Shown here one piece after another: positions 11,485 to 22,386 of a stretch of 60,000 nucleotides of DNA. Within the stretch, counting starts at the first letter, position 1. Every line of letters begins with the position of its first letter. The position numbers and the translations under genes are program-made. Below the pieces are notes generated by a model. It searched no databases and was not told where the DNA came from. It saw only the letters and a list, made by a program, of their open reading frames with translations. The DNA comes from Polytrichum commune (taxonomy: Eukaryota; Streptophyta; Polytrichopsida; Polytrichales; Polytrichaceae). The DNA is taken from assembly GCA_950295325.1 (NCBI GenBank), contig OX485803.1, forward strand, positions 37,837,554 to 37,897,553. The letters are read 5' to 3'.

Positions 11485-13011
11485 CACGGGGAGGTCATTT
11501 AGTGCATTTTAAAAACGACGTGCAACATAATATAGGGAGGATTAAAATCATTTGACATAAAAATTATAAAATAATTCCAAATAATGAAGGGTCCATTAAA
11601 AGTACATAAGCCCATTACAAGTAAAATAGATAGGTATAAAATATGGGCCATTCCCTTTTAGTAAAAATAATATAGGGGCTGAAAATAAGGATCTTAGGAT
11701 GTACGTTTAGTAGAATCAATTTCGTACGCATGCCTCACGAGGGATGGATGAAAAATTACTCATCATTCACTCAAAAATGAATGAAATTGGAAGCCTACCT
11801 CTATGTCCGACTTCTCTTGGTGGTTTTTCTCCCCTTCCCTTTTGAAACTCTTCAACCCGATTGTAGGGCGCCCGTTTGTGCACAACATTTGAGCCTCACC
11901 GTTGTGTTTAGGGTTTAGGATTGCTTGTCGTCATCCTCTTCTCCAATCTTGTGTAGAGTTTTTTAGCCAGGCTACGTGATCTGATGCGGAAACCTTGAAG
12001 AGCAGGTCTGAAACGATCCACAGAGATTAGTGATCATTGAGTGTCGTGGTTATTCTGATTGTTAGTCAGTTTCTGCTCCCGAGCTTTGCAGGAACTAAGC
12101 ATAGCGCAAGCAGAGAGTACCAATATCGCGTTGCTTGTTGTCCTCCTATTCTCCAATCTTGTGCCGATATTTTCACTAGGCTGAATTTTATGATGCGAAA
12201 GCTCGCTTGCCTCGCCCTCCCACTTTTGTAAAGGAGAGTATTATTTACCTTCAATACTTGAGTTTGCGATTTTTGGCCCTTCAATCACTGACGCCCCGCC
12301 CCTCCCTCTCATCAGTCCCTCTCCTTTCTCTTCCGCCTGCTTGGGGAGCACCCGTTGCAATTTCCTCTCTTTCTCTCTCTCTCTCTCCGTTAGATTGCAT
12401 TATATCTACGGTAACCATGAGCTACAATTCTACAAATGAGGTGTACACTCTTGATAGGAATGATTCAAAGCAACTGTCCAAGTTTGTGACAAAATGAATT
12501 ATATAAGATTCATGACCAAGCTTAAAGTGTTTCACACTATATGGTTTTGGTCTTCACTAGCATGTAAAGTGATTTTGAATAAAGGATTTTTATGGAGCGG
12601 GTGTTGTGTTTGTGAACACACACACAATCTTGTTGTGTTTGTAAACACACACTCAATTATGTTGTGTTCCATCCTAAGTCTTCTTTTTGTATTTTCACTT
12701 TAAGTTTTTGTACTTGGTTTTTGCAATGGTATGTAATTTTTATATTTTTTTGTTGCCATGCTTTATCCATCACTTTTGCATTGCATACATTCTTAAATTC
12801 AGTTTTTTTTAATTAAAAGGAATATAGACTACAAAAAATTTCAATGACATGGCATTATAAGTAATGGTAGGGTACAATTAAATAGGCCATTTTAGAATAT
12901 TATGTAATTATAGGGAGCTTTAAATTCGTGCCTTGGAGCTAAATAGCCCCTAAACAAATATCCCTCCGCCGCACGTGGTACACAAAAATCCTACTGAGTG
13001 ACCTCCCCGTG
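11485..13011. mobile_element. TIR transposon, non-autonomous, 8-bp TSD
   Basis: Ends CACGGGGAGGTCA and TGACCTCCCCGTG are perfect inverted repeats, flanked by the direct 8-bp duplication GGTAAGAG (11477-11484 and 13012-13019). The 1527-bp interior has no transposase frame. It contains a diverged direct duplication of about 75 bp (near 11924-12000 and 12132-12208, sharing TTCTCCAATCTTGTG) and two repeats of TTGTTGTGTTTG near 12603-12660. An 8-bp TSD suits hAT-like transposases, but the TIR does not let me assign a superfamily. A shorter member lies at 59410-59818. Confidence 0.8.
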
Positions 13012-13019
13012 GGTAAGAG

Positions 13020-13555
13020 AGTTCAAAACGATGGTATTGTTCTCCCTCTTTAGTATGACACGTTTGGGAAACACAAAAAAAATGTCGTATTATCGAGGTG
13101 TTGTTTTCTCAAATAGATAGATAGAAACTCCGGTCCCTTTTAGGGGCCGGCGTGAATAGAGTGTCCGTTCATACTGCCAACAACCCGATGCCCACAGGAC
13201 ATGGGGAAGCTGGGACAGAACTACTCTCCTCTTTCGAGGATGGGCACTATAGTAACCGAGAAACAAATAATATGGGCCGATCATGGCCCATGGGGGTGCA
13301 TGCCTTTTAAGTATAATTAGTGTTTTTGTTATGAGAGTGAACACCAAGTCATGTTTCCTCGGTTGGTTGTGGGAGGATGTTTGAGTTAAGACGTTCCGGG
13401 ATCGATTGCAGTCGAGTCCGTATGATCGTCTAAAATGTAATACGTGACTTGGTGCTGCAAGTGAGTAAAGAGCAGGAAATTTGTACCAACCAACCGGCAC
13501 CAATCCCTCATTCTGAGCTGTAAATAGATACTAATATTATATAAGTTTTTGGATT
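13020..13555 (-). other. Probable 3' UTR / downstream flank of the LINE
   Basis: Follows the LINE stop codon on the minus strand. A 137-codon minus frame at 13090-13503 has no recognisable motif and looks like chance. A CTAT microsatellite occurs near 13106-13118. The exact LINE 3' end and its TSD could not be fixed. Confidence 0.35.
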
Positions 13556-14248
13556 TTATGGAGGGTCTAAGTTTTGGGGGAGCGGTTGGTGGTTTTCAAT
13601 TCTCCTCTTATGGAGGAGGATGGACATGGCATATTGTATTGCAATGGTATTAATATTTTTAAAGGTATTTTTGATGGTAACCATGGGTATTTTGAGATTT
13701 TCTTCTAGTATTTTCATAGATGGGATGTGGGCCGTAGCTCGGGCCCCGGCTTTGATGACAATAAGTGGTTCGATTTTCCATCCTCTGGAGGCGATACTAT
13801 CAATCAATGGATTGTATTTGTTGTTTTTTGCTTCTATTGTTTCTGGGGAGAATCTGTCGTTACTATATGTGAATTCAATAAATTGTATGATGAGGTTAGG
13901 GTCAATGTCAATGGGAGGGTCATTTTGATATGGTAATCCTTTAACGCAGAGTATATCGGGTCGAAATCTTGCGTTGCAATGACATCTTTGTGTGTTACAT
14001 GTGCAGGGGAGTAGCCAATTGGGGACAATATTTTCTTGGGGATTATTATTGAAGGTACCGGCATTCATGAGAGTAAAACATCGGGATTTTTCGGACGAGA
14101 TTAAGAGCTTCCTAATTTCTCCGACTGCTTTGTTATGTCTTTTAATTCGTAGTGAGTGTATATGTTGTTGGTTACATTTCAGTAGTACATGTAGCCAAGT
14201 GTCTGGATCATTTGAATTGCATATAGGGCACGTGATAGAGGGGTACCT
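13556..14248 (-). pseudogene. LINE C-terminus: zinc knuckle plus restriction-like endonuclease
   Basis: The frame continues from the RNase H part after an in-frame TAG (14249-14251) and ends at 13556. Just after that stop comes C-x2-C-x9-H-x4-C (CPICN...HVLLKC), then RIKRHN, then RPDI, EFTY and K-x2-KY. These match, in order, the knuckle, R-x2-RHN and PD-(D/E)XK core of R2-type RLE domains, which nick target DNA to prime reverse transcription. Pattern assignment is mine. The zinc knuckle alone also occurs in APE LINEs, but the RPD...E-x-T...K-x2-KY series is specific to RLE. Confidence 0.7.
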
Positions 14249-15283
14249 CTAGTGACCAAAGAACATTTGTTTTCTAGCATTACCCATGTATGTTCCTGTG
14301 CGGAATTTAATAAGGCAGGATTTTTGTTTGTCTGTTATTAAGGGATTTGTCCAGAATTCGTTGGACAGTTCTTTGTCAATGTCTATATTTTCTGTCCATT
14401 TACACGTGTTGGGGGTTTTTGTGGCCATGATTGCTATATTGGTTTCCCTATCATATTTTTTAATTTGTTTTTCTAAGAATCTTACTGGGCCTTTGTCTGG
14501 GACGTCTGCCATCGAGGCCCAGACGTCCTTTTGATAATAGTATGGGGTGGCGTGGGCATGTTCGTATGGGTGGATGGCAATTCTGTGTTCTAATTCTAAC
14601 CCATCTTTTGCTAGTTTATCCGCTTTTTCATTACCGTCAATGTTGACGTGTGCTCTGACTTTGTATAGTGTGATTGGCTGTGTACGGTTTTGAAGGATTT
14701 TTACCATGGAGTTGAGTGTGGTTTGGTCTGGGTGACTATTATGGAGAGTGGGGTGTTTAATTTGTGTGTTGAGTAGGTATAATACGTTTAGACTGTCTGT
14801 GAATATAAATGCGGGTTCATTAGGAAATTGTGTATTGATGATTCTTAGTGTTTTGTGTATAGCCATCATTTATGCGCGTAGTATGTTTTGATGTCCATGA
14901 AGTTTTTTGGCGATATTTAAGCCTTTGGGGCTATAGATACCGTATCCCACTCTTTCTCTTCTCCATACCCCAGGGGCAATTTCTTTGGGTTTTATAAAGG
15001 ATCTGTCCGTGTAGTAGCTAAATTGGGGGTGGAATTTTAGCGGTAAGTTAGTTTGGTAGTTTGGAAGTTGTGGGATGGGGATATTATTGTGTAGGGATGT
15101 GTTTGGGTAGTTCGATTTAGCCCATTTTTTGCTAGGGTTAACGGTGATGTTCGGAGGGGTGGGTGGTGCAATTTGAGTATGGCTTTGTAGTATTTGGAGG
15201 TTATTTGCTGTGTCATTTATTAACTTCATTTGTTCGCATGTACCTATGTTATTATTTTGGTGATGGATACAGAATATTTGCAT
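14249..15283 (-). pseudogene. LINE RNase H domain with one in-frame stop
   Basis: Motifs in order: YTDRS (first Asp), then a TAA where the second catalytic residue (Glu of the usual LRAEL...) should be, then FTDSLN (third acid) and VRAHVNIDGNEKADKLA (His loop and final Asp). This is the RNase HI fold that removes RNA from the RNA:DNA hybrid. The stop at 14867-14869 hits the catalytic Glu position exactly, so this copy is inactive. Both halves are in the same frame. Confidence 0.75.
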
Positions 15284-16326
15284 GGCAGATGGTTCTTTCC
15301 TTGTGATATTGAGCTCGGGGGGTATTGTCGGTTCTTCATATGTGATTGTGTCAGCGGCGAAATGGGCAATGACATGTGTGTCTGGGAATGGGCCTGTGTG
15401 TGGGTTCGAGTTTTGGTACCAATAGTGTCTGGGGATATAATTATAGTGATTGTGTAAGGGTCATTTTGGGCCGCCATGCGTGTCCAGTGTATGGCTTGTT
15501 GTAGGTCTGTTGAGTTATGCGGGTGTGCGTATCCGATTCCTTGCCATTTATAGTCAAACACTTTACCTAAGGATCCAAATATTATGTCTCGTGAGAATGG
15601 TGAGTAGTATTGGGTGAATTGTGTAGGACATGTAACTGGGGATGAAAAATATAAGTGGTTAATATTGAATGTTGTAATTAGTAGATCCAATATTTGAGTT
15701 GGTATTGTATATTGGGCTCTTTTGAGTGGGTCGTTTTTTGGGATACGGTATTTGTATCTTTGGTATAGCCAAACAATTTCAGTTTCGAATGATTGGGTAG
15801 ATGGTTCTAGACCATGTGTGGTATTTTTTGCCAATTGGTATTGTTTCCATAGCTATGTTAGTCTAGCTTTCGGGATGGTGATGAGATGCCTTCCATTGTC
15901 TTCGTATATGTGGGCGACATCGAATTGTGTTTGGATAGTATCAGAGTTTGTTTCAATGTCGTTTTCTGGGTTGCATTCACTAATAAAGATATATGTTAGC
16001 GGAATTATTGTGGTTGGTGTGACGTATCTGGTGTTTCGGTGTTGTTCTGTGGTGAAGTAGGCGTTAATGATGTTTGAAAAATGTTTGTGTTGTCTTTCTG
16101 TATAATATTGGATAAGCAGGTTTGTGTTGTGATTGCATATGTTGGTTTCACAGTAGGGGTATAGGTCCCTTTGGGTTCGCCATTTATTATATGTGTTGTT
16201 ATTTGTTGTGGTCCATTGACATAGGTATGACGTGATTGTTCTTTTTATTCCATTGTGGTCATTAGATTGTTTTTGTTTGTGATCGAGTATTTTGTGTATG
16301 GGGAATTGTCGGGGGTTTTTAAGCAT
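15244..16326 (-). pseudogene. LINE inter-domain region, possibly methyltransferase-like
   Basis: A single frame with one TAG (15853-15855), and a frameshift near 15420 leading into the RNase H frame. It contains a compact conserved-looking block: a hydrophobic stretch, TQYYSP, RDIIFGSLG, a Lys-Trp then GIGYAHPHN, AIHW...AAQNDP, IIISPD, and after the frameshift WYQN...HVIAHFAAD. The spacing recalls phage-type DNA adenine methyltransferases, with a (D/N)PPY-like loop replaced by AHPHN. If so, the catalytic motif is degenerate. I do not recognise the domain with confidence. It sits between RT and RNase H. Confidence 0.4.
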
Positions 16327-16417
16327 GTTGTTGGGGGGAGGAGGTAGATGGGGGATGGGGAGGTTAGGGGGGTGTACGGGGCGGTCGGTGTGTGAGGTAG
16401 GATGTTGTGATTTCTTA

Positions 16418-17640
16418 TTATATATTTATTTTTAAGGGATCTTGATGGGTGATGTTGTTGGCAAGGTAGGGGGCATTGGTTGCAGGGGGGTGGCAGAATA
16501 GTTGATTAGCTATATTAAGTGCGCTTTGGGTAAGTTTAGAAGGAGTGGAGTGGTAGATTTTGAATTCGTCCTTGTTCATTAGAGTGGTACCATTAGGCAT
16601 GGTAATTTGGTCTAGTGTGGTTATATTATGTATAAGTAGTTTGTGTAGTAGTTTAAGTGAGGTGTTGGGGTTAAGGCCATGTAGCATTTGTGCTTCTTGC
16701 ATCCATGCAGTTTCAAGTGGGGATGGGGTTAGTAGGAAGTTATTTATTGTGCTTTTTAGATGGACTCCAGCTTTGTGTTTGAGCAGGAACAATGTTCTAG
16801 TGATGGGTGATCTAACACAGTGGTGGTATTTAATGCGAGTGATTTTTTGAGAGCCCCCATATTTGGCGAGTATGAATTGTAATAGACCATTGTATATTTT
16901 CCCAATTCTTCCTTTGTCATTGAGGGCATTTTGTAGTTGTTCTCTAATGCATCTTAGATAGGCATTTTGTAGTGAAAATGCTTCGATTCCAAATAGGTTG
17001 TGTGGAAGTTGTGTAGCGATGTTAGATGTGCATTTGGGTATCCCGCAAATCGTTTTGTGAAGTGCTATGATTTTTTTATCTAGTTTTTTTATAGCTGGTA
17101 TGGAGTAAGGTACTGCGTAGAAGCTGTATGCAATTCCAGCGCGTATGACTGTATCTGCCATGTTTATTTTTTGTTTCATAGTAGCTGGACATGTTACATG
17201 GGCTTGACATTGTTTGATGACTTTAGCTGTAGTAGTATGTATTTGTGTTTTCCATTTGAGTGACGGTGCAAGGTTTATTCCTAGATACGTGTATGGTTCA
17301 TGTTGGTTTAAGACTGGTATAGGTTGATTCCTGTAGTTTATATTGGTGGATTGGATTAAGGCTTTAAAGGTTGTGGGGTGAAGTTTAGATTTGTTTGGGC
17401 AGCCAGTTAGTGCACACTTGGGTATTCCAAGGTCCATTCCTGCCCATTCGCAAAATTTGATTAGTTTGTTTAGTTGTGTTTGCAGTGTCTCTAGTTTATT
17501 GGCGATTACTGCTAGATCATCTGCATATGCTGCTGATGAGATTTTTACTTTAGATGTGCCAAAAGTGTATCCATTATTTCCTTGTTGTAGCCATCTGAGA
17601 AGGGGTTCTAGGAATATAATAAATAGATATGGGCTAAGGT
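16418..17640 (-). pseudogene. LINE reverse transcriptase, YADD motif and thumb
   Basis: The frame carries AYADDLAV (catalytic YADD at 17516-17527) and a long C-terminal thumb/connection to the stop at 16418. It is one frame away from the upstream RT half: the break is just after the motif-B sequence QGDTL, consistent with a small indel near 17640. The first in-frame Met (17437) is not a real start. Confidence 0.8.
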
Positions 17641-18502
17641 ATCACCTTGTATTGTACCTCTTTGAATAGGGATTGGTGAGGTTTTTCCGAAGTGTTCGCC
17701 AGTGAATATTGTTGAGGATTGTGAGTATATGTTTCCCATGAGGTTTATGGAATCAGTGGGATATCCCAGATCTTTCATTATGGCTAAAAGTCTGGCGTGA
17801 TCAATGGAGCCAAAGGCGTTTTTGAAATCAATGTAGAGGATATATATATCTTGATTCGTGAGTCTTGCGTCTTCAAGCGCTCCGATGAGTAGTTGGATTT
17901 GTCTAGAGGTGTTTCTCTCTGCTCTGAATCCTTCTTGGCTGTCATGTAATATTTGGTATTTTTCGCCATATGTTGATAGAATAGAGGTTAGTGTACTCGT
18001 GTAGAATTTATATATGGTGTTAGCTAGCGCAATAGGTCTGTGGTTTGTTAGTTGTGATGGGTTTCCTTTTTTGTATAGTAATACTGTTAAACTGGTTTTC
18101 CATGATGCGGGAATTTGTTTTTGTTTATAATAATGTTTAAAGAATAGGAAGAGTAATTTGTGGAAGCGTGAAGGCATATTTTTTAGAATTGAATTGGGTA
18201 TTTTGTCTGGGCCTGGGGCTTTATTATTGCTTAGGTTTTTAAGACAAAAGTCGTATGTTTCTTGGTCAAAATACGTGTGTAGAGGGGTGTGGGGTTCTCC
18301 TCGCTTGTCAATTACGTATCCGTCTAGGTCATGCCATAAATATTGTCGGATTCCACATGTGCAGTGTAGTAGATGTGTATTTTGGTATTGACATGTGGGG
18401 ACTGTAGGGCGGTTATTGATGGATTGTTGTATGTAAATTTCTGATGCGATGTCTTCTGGGTTGGTTAGTATATTGTTTTGTCTATCAATGATGGAGTCCA
18501 GG
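17608..18502 (-). pseudogene. LINE reverse transcriptase, fingers and palm
   Basis: RT motifs in order: NNKAPGPDKIPN, HRPIALANTIYKFY, EGFRAERNTSRQI, motif A YIDFKNAFGSIDH, motif B RGTIQGDTL. This is the catalytic polymerase of a LINE. The 5' side is cut by the solo LTR insertion at 18503, and the 3' side frameshifts into the next segment. Confidence 0.85.
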
Positions 18503-19462
18503 TGTCGCAACCCTTGCTAGCCCCCCCTTGACCATCTTGCCAATTTTCAATTCTAGCAAAGGTTACGAGTGGCTAACCCTTCGCATACCGCCATGCTAAT
18601 GGTTAGCTCCTCTAACCCCGGACCAATAGTTCATAGGAGGGAACCAACCCTCCTACTTTGCTTTCGGGACTCACCCCTTAATCGGTAACCCATTTCCCCA
18701 ATGTGGACTTCCATCCATGGAAGTCCAATCCTATGTTGATCATCGCGTTGCCGGAGCAACACTACAACAACCCGAAGCATACTAGGCAACTATGGCCTCA
18801 CAATAGGCCAAAGCCCATGGAGGCCGTGCCGTTCGGCCTCGGGTGGGTGAGGCCACACCACCTCACCCATATAAGCCTCTAGGACTCTACGCGGGGCCCC
18901 TACCCCACCGTCAACCAACCTCTTGTCTCTCTACCAAGAGTTGGGGCCAAGTGGACATTTTCCCTTAGCCGCTGGGCCTAGAAGCCCCCACAGCTTCAGA
19001 CCATCATAACTTCCTTGTATGATGTCTGATCATAACAACCAACCACTCCATCCTCATCTACGCTTTACGTAGATGCCGATGGACTCCTCACTTGCCCCAT
19101 TCGGGCAAGTGGTGAGGAAGTTATGCCTGTTTGAACCTTGGCAGTCCCGGGAATCACTCCCAGGCACTGCTGTACCAGGGCCTGCCCCACTCAAATGGCC
19201 ATAACTCCTAGCTCACACCTCCGATTGAGGTGTTCTTGAGAATTCTAGAATCACCACGCCATGAGCTACGCATAGCTCATGGCCTTACCCTCGTGCCTCC
19301 TAGTCTCCGTGGGTGGGAGGCGTTCTCAACGCCCGGGGCCCTCACCCACACTAGGATCACTTGGGCCCTCTCACCAACGGCGCCACAAGTCCCGGGTGTC
19401 ACTCCAGGGTCCCCCTTGTGCCCATGGTGTTTCGGGCACTCCTCATGGAGAGGTGCGCGACA
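18503..19462. repeat. Solo LTR inserted in the LINE
   Basis: Starts TGTCGC, ends GCGACA (TG...CA, inverted ends), and is flanked by direct repeats CCAGG at 18498-18502 and 19463-19467, the 5-bp TSD expected of LTR retrotransposon integration. It has 960 bp, no coding frame of note and no internal region, so it is an LTR-LTR recombination product. It is unrelated by eye to the LTR at 7060-9235. Removing the LTR and one TSD copy puts the LINE frames on both sides into register, which confirms the boundaries. Confidence 0.9.
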
Positions 19463-19467
19463 CCAGG

Positions 19468-20678
19468 GGTGAGGTTTCGGTGTTCTTGAAGACTTTCCGG
19501 TTTATTTTTTGGGGGTTTTTTTCGTACATTTGTCTGTATTTTGATACGGCCTTTAGAATGCAGTCTTTGGTATATTTTGTGGTGATTTTTCTGGCTTCTT
19601 TATTTACTTTTTTTGCTATGGTTGCTATGGTATTAATCCATTCAGTAGGAGGTGCCGTTGTGCTAGATGGGTGTGGAATGTTTGTGTGTTGGTGGTTTCG
19701 TATATCGTTTAGGATGGGGTGTGCTTACCAGAGTGGATCGTGTTGTGCAATATATATGGTTTTTCTTATTAGGTGGTATGTGTTGAGGTGTCTTTTCCAT
19801 TCTCTGGCTAGTTTTCGTGGCAGAAAACCACCTTGTTGTGATGTTCTGCTCGTAAGGTTTGGTAACGGGTTTGCTTTACATGGTTTTTCAATTGTTTCTG
19901 AAATTTGGTTTACAATATGGTCAAATGTTGTACAGGCTTCTTCCCATTGAACCGGGCTTAAGTGTTGATGGTTTTCTAGTAATGTGGTAAGGGTTTTTAT
20001 TTGGGCAGAGTTTTCTTCGAAGAATGTTATGTTGAATTTTTCGATATTTTCTGGTGGTATTGGGTTTAGTATTCTAGTTGGCGACGTGTTTGTGGGGGGT
20101 GGGGTTCTGGCTATAAGGGTGTTGTGGGGGATATGTAGTGTAACAGGATAATGGTCTGAGTTTAGATTCATATTTGTATTTGTGGTGGAGATGAATTTGT
20201 TGTTGTCTGGTGAGTGGATGTAGAATCCATCTATTAGACTTGTTGACGTGTAGTTATAGCCTCCTTGTCTAGAGATGCGAGTGTTAGTTGGGATATATTC
20301 TAGGTTGAGTGATGCAGTAAATTTTTTCCATTGGTAGTCTTCTTCTTGCGGGGGGGTGTTAATGTTGTTATTTTGCCTGTCCCTGAGTGCAATATCTCGG
20401 TTAAAGTCGCCACATAATGTGTATATGTGATTAGGGTTTATAGTGATTTGATTAGTGATTTCGTTCTTAAGGTGTGGTATGAGGTATATGTCTTCTAAGT
20501 GTGTAGGCATATACATATGTATAATTAGCCAAGGTATTAGTGGGTGATTGTTTATTTTAATTATTTGTAGGTATGGAGAGATATTTGCTGGTGTGGGAAT
20601 TTTGGTAATATTCCCAGGGAATGCATATTTCTTGTGGATAAGTGTTAGTAGGCCTCCTCTTCCGGATGTATAGGGCAT
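19468..20678 (-). pseudogene. LINE APE endonuclease and APE-RT linker
   Basis: APE (exonuclease-endonuclease-phosphatase fold) signatures: LCGDFNRDI, a YIPTNTR...YTSTSLIDGFYI block and SDHYPVTLHI near the end. These correspond to the GDFN, D-x-I/F and SDH catalytic motifs that cut target DNA. A frameshift at about 19725 leads into a basic linker that joins the RT domain across the solo LTR. Another shift at 20557-20678 separates it from the APE N-terminus. Confidence 0.8.
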
Positions 20679-22386
20679 TCTTTGTTGTATGTATCTTGTG
20701 AGTGCATGTGTTGTTAAAAATGAATTTAAATTCCGGAAATAGATTTTGTATGTATTTTGTAGATTTGTTTACAGTTAGTTTGGTTTCTTGGATATGGATG
20801 ATTGCTGTGTTGTTTAGCGAATTGTTTATTAGGCTTTGTAGGTTTGGCAATGAAGTGTTGAGTGATGATGCATTCCATGTTATTATATTTGTTTCGTGTT
20901 CAGTGTCTGTGTTGATTCTTATGGTTGGTGCGGGGGTAGCTGGGGGTGGGGATGGGTGTGAGTATTCGTCTATGCTTTCTAGGCATCGAAGTGCTTCAGT
21001 GATTAATTTATCTGGAAGGAAGGGAAATTTGTTTTGAAGGGTGATGGGTGTGGGTGTAGTATCTTGGTTATGAATGTATTCATATATTTCTGTGTGTATT
21101 GAATTTTTTGGGAGTATTATATCTTGATTGTTTCGTAGAAATGTTATGTAGGGGTGAGGTGTCAATATGTGCCTTTCGGGGGGGTTGGTGAGGTTAGCTA
21201 GTTTGATAATTAATGTGTTGGTCCATATGTCGTTAAAGTGGTAATTTTGGGGTTGGGCTAGTATGTTATTGCATATGTCTATTGAGGGGTGAATGGTGAT
21301 GACTATAGCATATAGCATATGGGTTAGTGGTGTTTGCCTTTGTGTTTGGATGTATTGATGTAAGTGTGGGTGGGTGTTTATTGCTTGATGGTGTAGTGGG
21401 TGTATATTTTTTAGTATGGGAGCAAATGTATTTGCTATATGTTGGTATTCAGGTTGTAGTTTTATAGTATTTGGGATGAAGTATATGTTGGCTCTCTTTT
21501 TGTGTGTAGCAGGGTGTGTATGTAGGATGTTAGGCATTGGTCCGGGGTTGGATTCTATGTCCCCGCATTTTAGTAATTCTAGCTTGTTAATGAAGTAGTA
21601 TCCGTGGGAGTGAATTATTTTTGGATTTTTCATGTTTGTTTTTAGATATATTGTGATTGTGAATTTAGTTGTGGTAAAGAGGTTAGGTATAGCGGATATG
21701 GGGTTTTCTATTTGTATGGGTGAGAAGTGTGGTTTTGTATTATTTAGAGATTTTTGGCTTGTTATTGAGTTAGGTTTCCACTTATTTATGAAGTGGTATT
21801 TGTTATTATTTGTGTGGCGAGGCCGGTAGGCCGAGGCCATTGTGTTTTTTGGGTGGGGTTGGTATTTTGTATGAGGTCTTAATAAGTGTTTGATTTTGTG
21901 ATGGTGTTCGAAGTTAGGGTGGGGTTTATTTTTGGAGCATTTGTTTTGTAGGTATGCTTTGGTGTTTGTTGAGAGGTGAGGTTGGTAGGTTGAGGTTGTT
22001 TTGTTTTTCGGGTTGAGTTTTTGTTTAGTGTGTAAATGTAGTTTTGAGTAGGGGTGGTTTCTGGGGAATGGTTTGTGGTTTTGGTGGGTGTTATATTTGG
22101 TTACTAGGCGTGTATGGGAGTTGTCTTGGAGTACGTGTTTTGTAGTTGTGCGTGGTTTCCATTTGGTTGTGGTAGGGTTTGGCTTGTGGTGAAGATGGTA
22201 GGACAAGGTTATTTTGTAATTGTGGTATGATTTGTATTTCAAGTGGAGGTTGGATTTGGAGCTAAGGTATGGTGTGTTTTTTGAGCGTAGATTGGGATGT
22301 TTTTTAGATAGTGGATGAGGTTCTGGGTTAGGTTGGGTTTCTTGTTTTGAGTGGGTATTATGCTTTGGGCGTTGTTGTGTATGCAC
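20557..22386 (-). pseudogene. LINE ORF2 N-terminal part: repeat region, 2A-like motif, start of APE
   Basis: A 610-codon frame. The first 270 or so residues are His/Asn/Lys/Pro/Thr-rich low complexity. A 2A-like motif follows at 21538-21582, then about 220 residues of unassigned sequence, then the APE start (IITWNASSLN, IHIQETKL). The frame shifts before the rest of APE. The section after the 2A motif would be the N-terminus of the enzymatic protein. Confidence 0.7.
21538..21582 (-). promoter_or_regulatory. 2A-like ribosome-skipping motif
   Basis: LELLKCGDIESNPGP fits the 2A consensus D-(V/I)-E-x-N-P-G-P with the usual preceding Leu-Leu-x-x-Gly. At such motifs the ribosome skips the Gly-Pro bond and yields two proteins from one frame. 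2A-like motifs are known in some animal and trypanosome non-LTR elements. Here it would separate the repeat-rich N-terminal part from the APE-RT-RLE part. Confidence 0.75.

Noticed and set aside
13090-13503. 137-codon minus-strand frame as a protein
   Set aside because: Follows the LINE stop, has no motif and normal-looking non-coding composition; treated as 3' UTR/flank.
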